Source: Alnus glutinosa (lineage: Eukaryota; Streptophyta; Magnoliopsida; Fagales; Betulaceae). From it: 64,000 nucleotides of DNA. Below the pieces are notes generated by a model. The model made no database searches and was not told the DNA's origin. It saw only the letters and a list, made by a program, of their open reading frames with translations. The translations under genes were made by a program, and so were the position numbers. Shown here piece by piece: positions 1 to 9,979 of the stretch (within the stretch, counting starts at the first letter, position 1; every line of letters starts with the position of its first letter). The stretch lies in the NCBI RefSeq assembly GCF_958979055.1, contig NC_084899.1, positions 22,325,501 to 22,389,500 of the forward strand, in the 5' to 3' direction.

Positions 1-1250
1 GTGTCAAACTATGATAGGTACTAATGTGATAAATTAATAGATTCTGTCAACATTTTTAACTGCAGAACTATTTTTTTTTTTTTCTTATTCTAGTTTCTAG
101 AGAGTGATTAATCACTTCTTAAAACTCAGTTAACTATTTATCAAAAGAGACATGCTACTACACTTGGGCTTTTTTCTTTCTTTTTTTTTTTTTTTTTTTT
201 TTAAGTTTATTTTGAAAATTTTGACATCTTCAATTAGGATTTAACGAAAAATATTAATAGAGAGATAACATTACAAACTTTCAAAACACGGCAACTCAAT
301 ATTACAAATTTTTAAAAATTGAGGATGCGATTGTAAAAAATTATAAAACATCATGGAGTAATTGAAGTTTCCCCTAATTTTGTTTATAAATAAATTGATG
401 TGGTAGTTTATAATTAGTGAAATGATGAAGTAACAACTTTAACTTATTAATTTAATTAGTTAGTAATTAACTTATCAACTATATACTCTTAATCATTCTA
501 TCAATTATAAATTACCTGAATTAATAATATATATATATAGTAAAAGTCTTTTCAAAACGTAGAAAATCAGTTTTTTTAAATTACAAGGAAGATTGTGTTT
601 TTTTTTTAAATGCAGAATTTTATAGATTAATTTGTGATTTTAAAGACTAAACTACAATTTTAAAAATTAATTTTTAAATTATACATTTTAAAATCATTAT
701 TTTAAATTACAAACTCAAACGACCTTAGTATCAAGGGATTTTTCAAGAAGATTTTGCTCGAAGAGAAGCACTTATTATCTGCAGCTCCTACGATTTCGAA
801 CGTTTTATATATGAGTACTAAACCGAGATCCTTACAATCTCTACCACATGACATTATCTGAATGGACGAGCAAATTTCATCAGCACTTAATACTGATAGA
901 CTGATAGCTTCTTCTCATCGTTAGGTCCAATGCATGTCGAACAACCCTGACATACATCTTACTGCAGTCTGCAGGCAACACATCGCCATGTAGGTGTATT
1001 AGTTTTCCTGTAAATAGTTTTAGCCAATAATTAATCCTTTATATCCCTAAACGTTGTCCCAAAGCTCACGTACTTAATCCAGAAGATTAGCTTAATAGTT
1101 TGGAAAATCTGTTTTTGTTTTTGTCTTCTTTGAAAACTGTTTTTGAAAATAAAAATAAAAAATAATAATATTGAAAACACAAAAAACCAAACACGCCCAA
1201 GCTCTGAACTCGCATTTACCCCCATTTACTGCTCTCAACTGTCACCCACC
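1..1250. other. AT-rich noncoding sequence
   Basis: No coding signal, RNA gene or recognisable mobile element is visible. The stretch contains homopolymer T runs (for example near 180-202) and short AT repeats. The last few hundred bases are the probable promoter of the glycine-rich protein gene. Confidence 0.6.
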
Positions 1251-1262
1251 TCTCTTTTTGCC

Positions 1263-1269
1263 TATAAAG
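1263..1269 (+). promoter_or_regulatory. TATA box of the glycine-rich protein gene
   Basis: TATAAAG lies 79 bases before the start codon at 1348. This would place transcription start near 1295 and give a short leader that includes the GA microsatellite. It is inferred from spacing and sequence only. Confidence 0.55.
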
Positions 1270-1319
1270 AGGACCCCTTGACGCTGGGTTCGGCACTACT
1301 AAGACAACACAGTAATAGC

Positions 1320-1344
1320 GAGAGAGAGAGAGAGAGAGAGAGAG
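1320..1344 (+). repeat. GA microsatellite in the 5' leader
   Basis: About twelve GA units end three bases before the start codon of the glycine-rich protein gene. GA/CT tracts are common in plant 5' leaders and are often length-polymorphic. Confidence 0.9.
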
Positions 1345-1347
1345 GAG

Positions 1348-1743
1348 ATGGCAAGGTGGTTTATCATGGTGGTTCTTGCTCTAATTGTAGTTCACACTAC
1401 AGCTAGGTCTCCGCCCGGTGATTCTGGACTCAACGACCAAAAGAACTTCATTTCATATGGCGGGGTTGGCGGCTTTTCTGGACTTGGTAGTAATGGACTC
1501 CCCTTCGGTGGAGTTGGTGGAGCTGCTGGGATCGGCGGTGGGCTTGGTGGCGGAGCTGGGCTTGGTGGAGTTGGTGGACTAGGTGGAGTCGGTGGCGTGG
1601 GTGGCGTGGGTGGCGTTGGTGGCTTGGGTGGCGGTGTAGGTGGCTTGGGTGGTGTTGGTGGCTTGGGTGGTGTTGGCGGCGGAGCTGGTGCCGGAGTTGG
1701 CGGTGGCGTTGGTGGTGGGAGCGGTACTCTTCCATTTCCTTGA
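1348..1743 (+). CDS. secreted glycine-rich protein
   Basis: A single-exon frame encodes 131 residues. Residues 1-19 (MARWFIMVVLALIVVHTTA) form a typical hydrophobic signal peptide. A short charged linker follows (SPPGDSGLNDQKN), and from about residue 38 the chain is almost all glycine, with valine, leucine and alanine in GGVGG, GGLGG and GGAG units. A short GTLPFP tail ends it. This composition fits structural glycine-rich cell-wall proteins of the apoplast. The repeat arose by slippage of GGTGGNGTNGGN units, so length probably varies between alleles. The start is the first ATG after a TATA box at 1263 and a GA tract. No cysteine-rich or RNA-binding domain is present. The role is inferred from composition, not from a specific homologue. 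Confidence 0.85.
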   Translation: MARWFIMVVLALIVVHTTARSPPGDSGLNDQKNFISYGGVGGFSGLGSNGLPFGGVGGAAGIGGGLGGGAGLGGVGGLGGVGGVGGVGGVGGLGGGVGGLGGVGGLGGVGGGAGAGVGGGVGGGSGTLPFP

Positions 1744-1982
1744 AGTTATGGCATTTGCTCAGTTTAGCTTATGATGATCTAGTTAGTGTTTGGCAGTTGA
1801 GTTCGTTAGTGTGTGACATGCATGTTTTGTATTTCTTTTTCTTTTCTCCTTCAGCTCTTTCTCTGTATTTCCTTACCGTTTCCTTCAGTATTCGCAACCA
1901 AAAATAATAGTAAGAAAAATGTCTCCATGTGTCTTTGGGTATGTATTTTCTTGTTGAACATTATCTGAATGCACTCCACTTC

Positions 1983-2043
<61 letters not shown>

Positions 2044-3930
2044 GGTGCAAATTACCCTTTTCAAACCGAATCGAGCCATTATAAACGTGCCATGCAGCCT
2101 GCAGATACTTGATAGACTAGCAGTCTACCAAGTCCCACTCGATCTACTGCCTAACGATATATTAGAGCTTGAAAATGAAAAAATGTAGCTCATAAAAAAA
2201 GGGAAAAAAAAATGTAATGTTTGAAATATCTTAAAAGGATATAAGTGTTTAATGCAATGACATAAAGATTTGGAAGTTTTGTTCTCAGAACCCAAAATGG
2301 TCGGAATACGATACACTCATTTCATTTAAAACCGAAAAAAATCATTTCATGGTCATATTTAAAGTTGTTTATTTACCGGTGTATATGAAGTCAATGTTAA
2401 TTAGCAGGTCTTTTATAAAATATGAGATCATGTATACCATTAAATTTGTCAATTCTAAATCATGATCATAAAATAGATAATTATATACATTGTTAGATGC
2501 GTCAACTTTAAATAAAATAGATAATTCTAAGAATAGTCTTAAGTATAAACCTAAAATGATGGGTGGTGCTTTCAGATAGAGATTCTAACAATTTTGTTTT
2601 CTAGATTATTTGTAATTTTGGTAATAAATGTGAGAACTTTTATGTACCTGGTCATTTATCTAAGACGTCCCGTTGTTCGGGTAGATGAGTCTAATAAAAA
2701 GTCTCAAACATTTATTGTCCAAATTGCTTATTCAAAATCGGAATCTGGTGTTTTCACTTGGGTAATAAGTACTTTTATTCATCAATAAATATAGGAAGTA
2801 TTTGTATGCCCGCCAATCAGTAATCTGAGATGCTTTGATAAACTATTTGATAATTTTTGGTAGAATATCAATTTAAAAAAGAAAACCCAAATCATGGTAG
2901 AATTTTCCGGATAATGGTAAGCTCATTTTGCAACAATTAGTAATCATTTTCAGTAATTCCATGGCATGGTTAGGGTTAAGTATTTGCAATATATTATTGT
3001 TTGATATATAAAAGCTAAAGGTTTCTTTGAGTTTTTTTCCTTTCAACTTAGATCTGATGTACGTGCAACGTGACCAATAAAAACTTAATTATCACGAATC
3101 TTAATTAATGTCAAGCTGTATCTGCTAGCTAGCTGCACCAACGACTGGTTCGACACTCTCTGGAAGCCCATAAAACACATCTTCATCTTGTAAGGTTGTA
3201 CATAACAGAGTAGTGGGTTGTTAATTTTGAAATTAGTAAAAAGTAATGATGTGATAGAAAGTAAAAGGAAATTGTATAAAAAGTAAAAAAAATTTGTATT
3301 GTAGTGAATTTTTTTATTTGAATAGTAATAAAAAATTATTGATGAGATATAAAAAGTGAAAAAAGTGGAAATGTTTTGATGTTGATTAGTATTAAAAAAT
3401 ATGAAAAAGTTAAAAAAAAAAAAAAAAAAAAAAACGTAAATAATAACACGCATTACTGTGTTGTGTTCCGGTGTTTAACAAACAAGGCAATCTTGTCGTC
3501 AATACGCCAGCTGATAAGACTTCTTGGAGTACTATTGTGAAACGTAAAGTTCATCTGATGACACTGCTAACAAGGCTTTTGCAGGTAACTAATCTTCTAT
3601 TGTGACAACGTCAGGACGTCTCAGCTGACGCCTGCTTTGTTTTTCGTAAAATCACTCCAGTTGAAGATAACTAGAACTCTAAGGCTAAATAGACTTCCAA
3701 CCAATATTTTGATTAAACCTAACAACACCATATTCGATCTAGCCTAAACTGCAACATGCCCATCGTATACTAAATTCTTTTGAGTTTTAAAATTTAAATA
3801 TTCTCATTAATTTCTCGTGTTGATCTTGGATATATAGGCAATATAACTTCCATACAAAACCGTTTAATTTAAAGTAAATAAATCATGATCACACCTTTCA
3901 TCAACCCAAAACTAAAACGTATAGTTGGGG
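1744..3930. other. AT-rich noncoding sequence
   Basis: This stretch downstream of the glycine-rich gene shows no gene. It holds the CT/TA microsatellite at 1984-2043 and a region at 3200-3440 of short direct AT repeats ending in a run of A. Small open frames here are low-complexity. Confidence 0.6.
1984..2043. repeat. compound (CT)n(AT)n microsatellite
   Basis: About 21 CT units run directly into about nine AT units. Confidence 0.95.
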
Positions 3931-4310
3931 TTGAAATTTGTGTATAAATCTAGAATGCGAGAATAAAAGCAGAAGCAAGAGAGATAAAAGAGAGACAAAG
4001 AATTACGAGTAGTTCGGTGTTAAACACCTACGTCCACCACTACGAATTAGTCTTAAGTGTTACATTGTGCTTAATAACTTAATTGTTTATAATATATAGA
4101 TCCCTATTTATAGTTGAATAAGTCGACCAATACAAGTAAACCTAAATAAACTTATACAAAGAAACATATATCGACCAAGACTAGGAAATATAAATTAATA
4201 ATATTATACACTTTATATATTCTAAATATATGATAACATATCCTCAAACACAAGATAAGATATTCTGAAAGCTTGAGTTTGAAAATAGAAAAATGGAGAC
4301 CGAGAGTGAA
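3930..4310 (+). repeat. LTR-type dispersed repeat, copy 1
   Basis: The segment around 3990-4050 carries AAGAATTACG, GTTCGGTGTTAAACACCTACG and TCCACCACTACGAATTA. It continues with ATCCCTATTTATAG and, near 4240, CCTCAAACACAAG and GAAAGCTTGAGTTTGAAAA. The same blocks recur in the same order and orientation at 38895-39280. This arrangement resembles LTR and adjacent leader sequence of plant Copia elements. No protein-coding part is left here. Confidence 0.6.
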
Positions 4311-5137
4311 GATTGCAAGAACGTACGCTAGCTGTTGGCAAGAAACAAGACACGAACTCAGAACTTGATCAAGTTCTCAACCATGCAACCTAAGATCGTT
4401 GGTTTAAGTCATGCATGGCATTTAAGGTGTTGGATAAATGAATTAATTAGTGGAGGGCCTTTATTTTCGTGTTGATTTCATTGTGACATTTTGGATCGGG
4501 TTATGCATGGACCACCACAAATTGCAAAAGGTTAATTGATTAGGATACTACGTACCGGCCGTGCTGCGCACCCTTCACGCAGATTGTAGAGCACCAATTA
4601 ATTAAGCCTGCAAGACCCACAGCGAGGTTTCTACGTACAAACATGAGGGAAACACATGGACAACATTTGTGACCTCCGATAACAATGGATCAATGGCGAG
4701 GAGCGTGACAGATTTATTAGTTCTGGTGAGAATCGCATTAATGATTAGGTGACCCACAGTGGGACTAATTCAGTAGGCAGCAGCAGGGGACTACATGTCG
4801 AATTTACTGCCTCCGGCAATGGCAGCTCGATTGAGTGATTCGAATCATTGATAGGTAGTAAAGAGATGCCACCGACTCACACTGCTACTTCTGACTACAA
4901 AGCTGATAGCTAGCTGTTAGGTTTTACATTTATTATTTTGCTTGGGCAGCACAACTCTTTGGTCAAACCTAGCTATATTATGTAGGCCCTCAAAAGCTTG
5001 TGAATTGAAACCCACAAAATCATGATAATCATCTCTATTTCATCATCTAATGAACTAGCTACCCGATGTCACATCAATTAAATATTTTAAAAGATACATT
5101 AATATTGACGTTGTGCATTATTGTATTGTCATTAATT
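4311..5137. other. noncoding spacer
   Basis: No gene, RNA gene or repeat pair recognised. Base composition is slightly less AT-rich than the flanks. Confidence 0.5.
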
Positions 5138-5325
5138 AATTGAATAATGTTACATATAGTACCATTGTATCTTTCTTTTAATTTCTCAAATTGATGTAGC
5201 TCTTAATTACTATTGGATCAAAATTCAATAGTGATCTATCATAAATTCAATCGTTATTTTAAAAGCCAAATCAAATATTTTACAAGGACAAAAGGAGGAT
5301 ACAAGAGTGATATGTAATATTACTC
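5138..5325. mobile_element. MITE-like inverted-repeat element, copy 1
   Basis: The left arm (AATTAATTGAATAATGTTAC at 5134-5153 and following bases) is mirrored imperfectly by the right arm near 5290-5325 (GATACAAGAGTGATATGTAA onward). The core, TTGGATCAAAATTCAATAG, recurs at about 19285 and, diverged, at about 22290. A non-autonomous DNA transposon family is inferred; no coding sequence is present. Confidence 0.55.
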
Positions 5326-5549
5326 TAATTGATTAGAGAACTAACAACAGTTTTTTTAAACTTTTCTTCAGTTTAGAGAACTAAACCTCTTTTTACTTTT
5401 CTGTTTAAATGCACTTCACAATATCTTCTCTTGTCATTTTTCTATACAATTTAAATATTATTTAAATTAAATGCTAAGAAAAAAATAGAAGAAAGAAAAA
5501 TTATTTCAATTTTGTTTCAACTAAATGTTGGAGCAATGAGAGAGGAAAA

Positions 5550-5760
5550 AGAAAGTTTTTTATATTAAAATAATACTAAAGGGACCACTTTTGCATCCCT
5601 AGATGTAAGGTACAACTTTTTGTTCTCTAATTAGTGTTTTCTTAGTTTAAGAAACAATAATGAAATCTGAGTAAACAGGATTTTTAAGAATTTTCCCCAT
5701 ACGTACATATAGAATTCTATATTATTACTTCAAGCCATAGCTAGAAGTAATAATATAGAA
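5550..5760 (+). repeat. segment duplicated upstream of SPH copies 1 and 2 (copy A)
   Basis: TTTTATATTAAAATAAT, GTACAACTTTTT and ACATATAGAATTCTATATTA recur in order at 9073-9270, directly upstream of the second SPH copy. The paired segments mark the left part of the tandem duplication unit. Confidence 0.75.
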
Positions 5761-5847
5761 TTCTATATATATATATATATATGAAAAAACTAGACAAAAA
5801 AAAAAAAAAAAAGGGGGCAGTAGAATTTATATAGACAACTTAATAAA

Positions 5848-5995
5848 GAGTAATTCTATTAGTACATTAAGTGTATATAAAAAAATGAGTTAGCATTTAA
5901 AATCAACATTGGGTGTGTGATTGATCAAATGATACTGATTTTAAAAGCCACCTCATTTTTTTTTATGGACACTTAATGTACTAATAGAATTACTC
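5848..5995. mobile_element. 148-bp MITE with 9-bp target duplication
   Basis: The ends are perfect inverted repeats of about 27 bp (left starts GAGTAATTCTATTAGTACAT, right ends ATGTACTAATAGAATTACTC). The element is bordered on both sides by CTTAATAAA (5839-5847 and 5996-6004). A 9-bp duplication is characteristic of Mutator-like transposons, so this is probably a non-autonomous MULE derivative. It sits upstream of the first SPH gene. Confidence 0.85.
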
Positions 5996-6307
5996 CTTAA
6001 TAAAACCTACCCCTCCTCCTTCGTTAAAATTTAACATATGGCGAACTCAAGAAATTGAAGAGAATGACAAGTCATGCTACAATTGTATAACAACCTCCTC
6101 TAACTATTAGATTGTTTACTTATGGAGATTAATTCTTAAAAATTATGATTTCATTAATTAACTGTAGTTTAAAATTACTATTTCTAAAATCGCACGTTTT
6201 AAAACTGTGAAACCAAACGGAGGGGATCGAGTACGTATGTACTAAGAAAGTGCTCATATGGTGGAACTCAAAAAGGAAATCCCATCGATCTCACCAACCT
6301 CTGAATC

Positions 6308-6420
6308 ACGAAAACCTCACTAACCTCCGAAACAAGAAAGGATTTCTACCAACCACAAATTAGTAAAAACCGAAGTTTGTTCGATCTTTGAATTTTTTTT
6401 GTATAAATAGTACCCCTTAT
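6308..6420 (+). promoter_or_regulatory. conserved promoter block and TATA box of SPH-1
   Basis: AACCTCACTAACCTCC, AACAAGAAAGGA and ACCAACCA are followed by TATAAATA at 6402-6409, about 200 bases before the start codon. The same string of blocks precedes SPH-3 at 18395-18480. Several ACC(A/T)A(A/C)C-like motifs, the AC-element type bound by plant MYB factors, lie inside. Shared ancestry is seen directly; a MYB role is inference. Confidence 0.6.
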
Positions 6421-6610
6421 ATATATAGAGAAGCACAATAGATACACAAAAACAAAAGAAACAAAAATAATTTCTTCTGTATTCTCTTTTTCCTCTCGCT
6501 GCATGTGTAGTTTTGAATAATAAACTACATATATATATGGTACCAGTACTTCAAAAAAAAAAAAAAAAAAATCTGTATAAGCATGCAACAACATTAATAA
6601 AGCAGGTAAA

Positions 6611-7084
6611 ATGGAAACAATGACGGCGGCTAGCAGCGGGTTAATGGTTTTCTTACTTGTTTTGGCGTTCACCATGACCGACTCATATGAAGAAGAAGAA
6701 GTTAGAATTATGGGACCATTTATGAAATTCCATGTGTACGTTATTAATAGATTGAGCGGCGAGAGAGGGCTGTCCCTTCATTGCAAGTCCAAAAACAATG
6801 ATCTGGGCACGCATTTTCTTGGGGTGGAGACTGGATTCTCTTGGAGTTTCAGAGAAAACTTATTTTTGACGACGCGTTTCTGGTGCTACATCCGCAAGGT
6901 CAATGGCGATGATTATGCAAGATTCGATGTGTTTTGGCCGGAGAGACATAATCATAGGTGGCTTTCTAACAGATGCTTCGTGGGCTCTTGCTTGTGGATT
7001 GTACACGATGACGGAATTTACTTGTTTAACTCCCTATCTGGCGTTTCTGAGTTTATTCACCAATGGATGCACGGGCCAGAATGA
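6611..7084 (+). CDS. S-protein homologue 1 (plant self-incompatibility protein S1 family)
   Basis: Single exon, 157 residues, starting at the ATG after GCAGGTAAA. Residues 1-25 form a signal peptide, followed by an acidic EEEEV stretch. The mature part carries the S1-family signature in order: HVYVINRLSG, LHCKSKNNDLG, SWSFRENLF, TTRFWCYIRK, FDVFWPERH, CLWIVHDDGIYLF. Four cysteines at the usual places fit the two disulphides of this fold. The family is named after the secreted stigmatic determinant of poppy. Most members are small secreted proteins of unknown function, often expressed in reproductive tissue, so a self-incompatibility role should not be assumed. It is the first intact member of a tandem cluster on this strand. 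The promoter has a TATA box at 6402 and shares blocks with SPH-3. Confidence 0.9.
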   Translation: METMTAASSGLMVFLLVLAFTMTDSYEEEEVRIMGPFMKFHVYVINRLSGERGLSLHCKSKNNDLGTHFLGVETGFSWSFRENLFLTTRFWCYIRKVNGDDYARFDVFWPERHNHRWLSNRCFVGSCLWIVHDDGIYLFNSLSGVSEFIHQWMHGPE

Positions 7085-7264
7085 TTTTAATTTCCTCATT
7101 TTATTATGTTTCTTTTCAATGTAGGAAATATATTCTCTAACAATAATGTGTCATGATATCCTCGTGAGATTTTGATAATTTCTTATGAATTTAATCATTC
7201 ATTTGATTTATATTCTAATAACAAGAAAGACTCAATCTTTCAACCAAGGATGCCAATCGTCTGA

Positions 7265-7392
7265 GTTAAAATATATATATACATATTGAAATTCAAACAC
7301 AAGCACTACGATCAAAATAAGCTGCAAGCCTTCAAATCCAAAATTAATACAAGTATATATAATAAATACGTTGAAGCACATGATGCAAGATG
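7265..7392 (-). pseudogene. RPT2 3'-UTR fragment, copy A
   Basis: Bases 7300-7390 (AAACACAAGCACTACGATCAA, TACAAG, AATACGTTGAAGCACA) match the sequence just after the RPT2 stop codon at 22745-22835 (AATACATTGAAGCACATGCA). The match stops abruptly at 7392, where a Copia LTR begins. It is a leftover of the co-duplicated RPT2 tail downstream of SPH-1. Confidence 0.7.
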
Positions 7393-7880
7393 TGAAAGTT
7401 TTGGAGAAAAACTATTTTGGTTAATTACTTAACTAAAAACAGTAAGAGTTATATGTATTTATAGCCAAATGGGCTGACGAATGTTTACAGGGGAAGAAAT
7501 GCTTTACAGTACAAAGAAAATACAAAGAATAATATTAAAACACACGGTTGGCAACTTGAATTCAGGAGCAGAAAATTGGGACTGCCGACGACTAGAAATC
7601 CTGGGATTTGGGCGGCATTTTAGCTTGGGCTGGAATGTGAGTAGCTTCTATTTTGGAGACTAAATCAGCTGAAATTGTGGCATTAATGAGTTGCTGAAAG
7701 GGAGGAAAAAGATGTACAAAGGAGGCTGCTTTCTTCTTCAACGGCCAGTAGCTGTTAGGTTCCTAGTTCTTCTTCAACGGCTAGTAGTTGTTACTGTTAC
7801 TCGGTAGTGTTTTTCTTCCACGGCTAGTAGCTGTTGCTTTCTTCCTGGTTTTTGTTTCTCTTCAATTCTTTCACCTTAAC
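7390..7880 (-). repeat. 3' LTR of the Copia fragment
   Basis: On the minus strand a purine tract AAAGGGG precedes TGTTAAGGTG at about 7880, the expected polypurine-tract/LTR junction. The other end, CTTTCACA near 7390, gives the canonical TG...CA borders. No second LTR is found, so a target duplication cannot be confirmed. Confidence 0.65.
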
Positions 7881-9066
7881 ACCCCTTTGCAAATTGATGG
7901 GGGTACAACCTTCAGTTTGTCTCTAAGGTAGCAAAATTGATCAACAGGATGACCCTTGGTGAAGATATCGGCAACTTGTTCAAGGGTAGATAGGTGACAA
8001 AGAAGAATGTCTCAGTTGGTGACTTCTTCCCTAATAAAGTGAACATCTACCTCAATATGCTTGGTTCTGGCATAGAAAACAAGATTGGAAGCAGGTGCAA
8101 GAGCACCCAAGTTGTTACACCAAAGAGTAGGTGGTGAAGATAGAGAGATATGTAATTCTTGTAGCAACATCCTTAACCAAAACAGTTTTGCAGTTGTGAG
8201 GAAAAGAGATCGATATTCTGCTTCTATACTTGAATGAGACACAATATTTTGTTTCTTAGCCGACTAGGAAATGACATTGGGGCCAAGGAAAATTTCATAT
8301 CCTGTTGTTGAGCGCCTATCATCTCGATTGCCTGCCTAGTCCAAGTCACAAAAACTAGAAAGAGTAATTCCTTCCTTACTATAGTACATACCATAGTTGA
8401 TAGTCCCTTTGAGATATCGCAGTACTCTTTTTGCTGCTGTCAAGTGAGTAGAAGTGGGACCATGCATGTGTTGGCAGAGTTGGTTCACAAAGTATGCAAT
8501 GCCCAACCTTGTGAGGGTAACATATTGAAGTACACCAACTATGTGCTGGTATTCAGTGGGATTGGAGAGAAGATCACCATCAAACTTGGACATTTTGGAG
8601 CCAGCAACACAGTGAGTTCTAGCTAGTTTAGAATCTGCTATTTGAGTGCGATGTAGGAGATCAATGACATACTTGGATTGTTTCAGATGCAGCCCAGTGG
8701 TGTCACGATTGGCTTGAACTCCAAGGAAGTATTCAAGTGAATCGAGATCTTTGATTGCAAAATCTGCTTGTAGTTTGCCAATAAGCTTGTTCATTACTCC
8801 TTCATGATTTCTTGTCACTATTATTTCATCAGCATACACTAAAAGAAACATGTGAACTTGCTCAGCATGGTAAATAAAGAGAGAGGTATCCACTTGGGAG
8901 CCATTAAAGCTTATATTCAACAAGGCTTGGGAGAGTCAAGTAAACCAAGCTCGGGAAACCTGTTTTAGTCCATAGAGTGACTTGTGTAGATGACAGACAT
9001 GATGAGGATAGGAGGGATCTACAAAGCCCTGTGGTTGCTCCATGTATACTTCCTCATCTAAGACAC
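7390..9066 (-). mobile_element. 5'-truncated Copia retrotransposon
   Basis: Read on the minus strand, the element contains the end of a Copia polyprotein. It shows [11 protein letters not shown] and [10 protein letters not shown] near 8960-9060. Reverse transcriptase at 8336-8923 includes LLVYADEIIV (the YxDD region, here YADE) and YFLGVQANRD. RNase H at 8012-8242 includes SSIEAEYRSL and ARTKHIEVDVHFIRE. ADIFTKGHPVDQF follows near 7950. Stops and frameshifts break the frame, so it is dead. It is followed by a purine tract and an LTR (7390-7880). The 5' part, gag and integrase are missing. It lies between SPH copies 1 and 2. Confidence 0.9.
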
Positions 9067-9069
9067 TTT

Positions 9070-9275
9070 TGCTTTTTATATTAAAATAATGCTAAGGAAA
9101 CCACTTTTGCTTCCTTAGATGTAGGGTACAACTTTTGGTTCCCTAATTGGTATTTTTATAGTTTAGAGAACAATAATAAAATCTGATTCAACGGGGGTTT
9201 TAAAAATTTTTCCTACATGTACATATAGAATTCTATATTATTGGTTCTAGCCATAGCTAGAAGTAAAACTTGATT
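9070..9275 (+). repeat. segment duplicated upstream of SPH copies 1 and 2 (copy B)
   Basis: Partner of 5550-5760. Here similarity runs to GCCATAGCTAGAAGTAA, and after about 45 unrelated bases the SPH-2 leader (AGAGCAGGTAAAATGG) begins. The roughly 850 bases carrying the SPH-1 promoter are absent. Confidence 0.75.
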
Positions 9276-9322
9276 TCACATTCTGAATATTGTAATTAAC
9301 TTATCGTTATAGAGCAGGTAAA

Positions 9323-9816
9323 ATGGAAACAATGACGGCGGCTGGCAGCGGGTTAACGGTTTTCTTACTTGTTTTGGAGTTCACCATGAGCGACTCATAT
9401 ATATGAAGAAGAAGAAGAAGTTAGAATGGGACCATTTGTGAAATTTCATGTGCACGTTATTAATAGATTGAGCGGCGAAAGAAGGCGAGCTGTTCCTTCA
9501 TTGCAGGTCCAAAAACAATGATCTGGGCATGAAGTATCTTGGGGTGGACCGGTGGAGACTGATTTCGATCACTTGGAGTTTCAGAGGAAACTTGTTTTTG
9601 ACAACGCGTTTCTGGTGCTACATGCGCAAGGTCAATGGCGACGATTATGCAAGATTCGACGTGTTTTGGCCGGAGAGACATCGTCATAGGTGGCTTTCTA
9701 ACAGATGCTTCGTGGGCTATTGCGTATGGATTGTACAAGATGACGGAATTTACTTGTTTAACTCCCTAGCTGGCGTTCCTGAGGTTATTCACTTATGGAT
9801 GCACGTGCAGGAATGA
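9323..9816 (+). pseudogene. S-protein homologue 2, frameshifted pseudogene
   Basis: This is a near-copy of SPH-1; the leader and first 22 codons match closely. At about 9398 the sequence ACTCATATATATGA, with four extra bases compared with SPH-1, shifts the frame into a stop at codon 28. Further indels at 9485-9560 change the frame again. From 9529 onward the old frame is open to the normal stop and keeps TTRFWCYMRKV, FDVFWPERH and DDGIYLFNSL. The promoter block and TATA box of SPH-1 are missing upstream. Loss of function is inferred from both lesions. Translation from an internal ATG would lack a signal peptide. Confidence 0.85.
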
Positions 9817-9979
9817 TTTTAATTTCCTCATTTTAATATGTTTCTTTTCAATGTAGGAAATATATTCGGTATCTAACAATAATGTTATATGATATCCTCA
9901 TCATGAGATTTTGATAATTTCTTATGAATTTAATCATTCATTTGATTTATATTATAATAACGTACAAGAAAGACTCAAA

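Noticed and set aside
1448-1735. Histidine-rich open frame antisense to the glycine-rich gene
   Set aside because: It is the shadow of the GGN-rich coding sequence and has no independent support.
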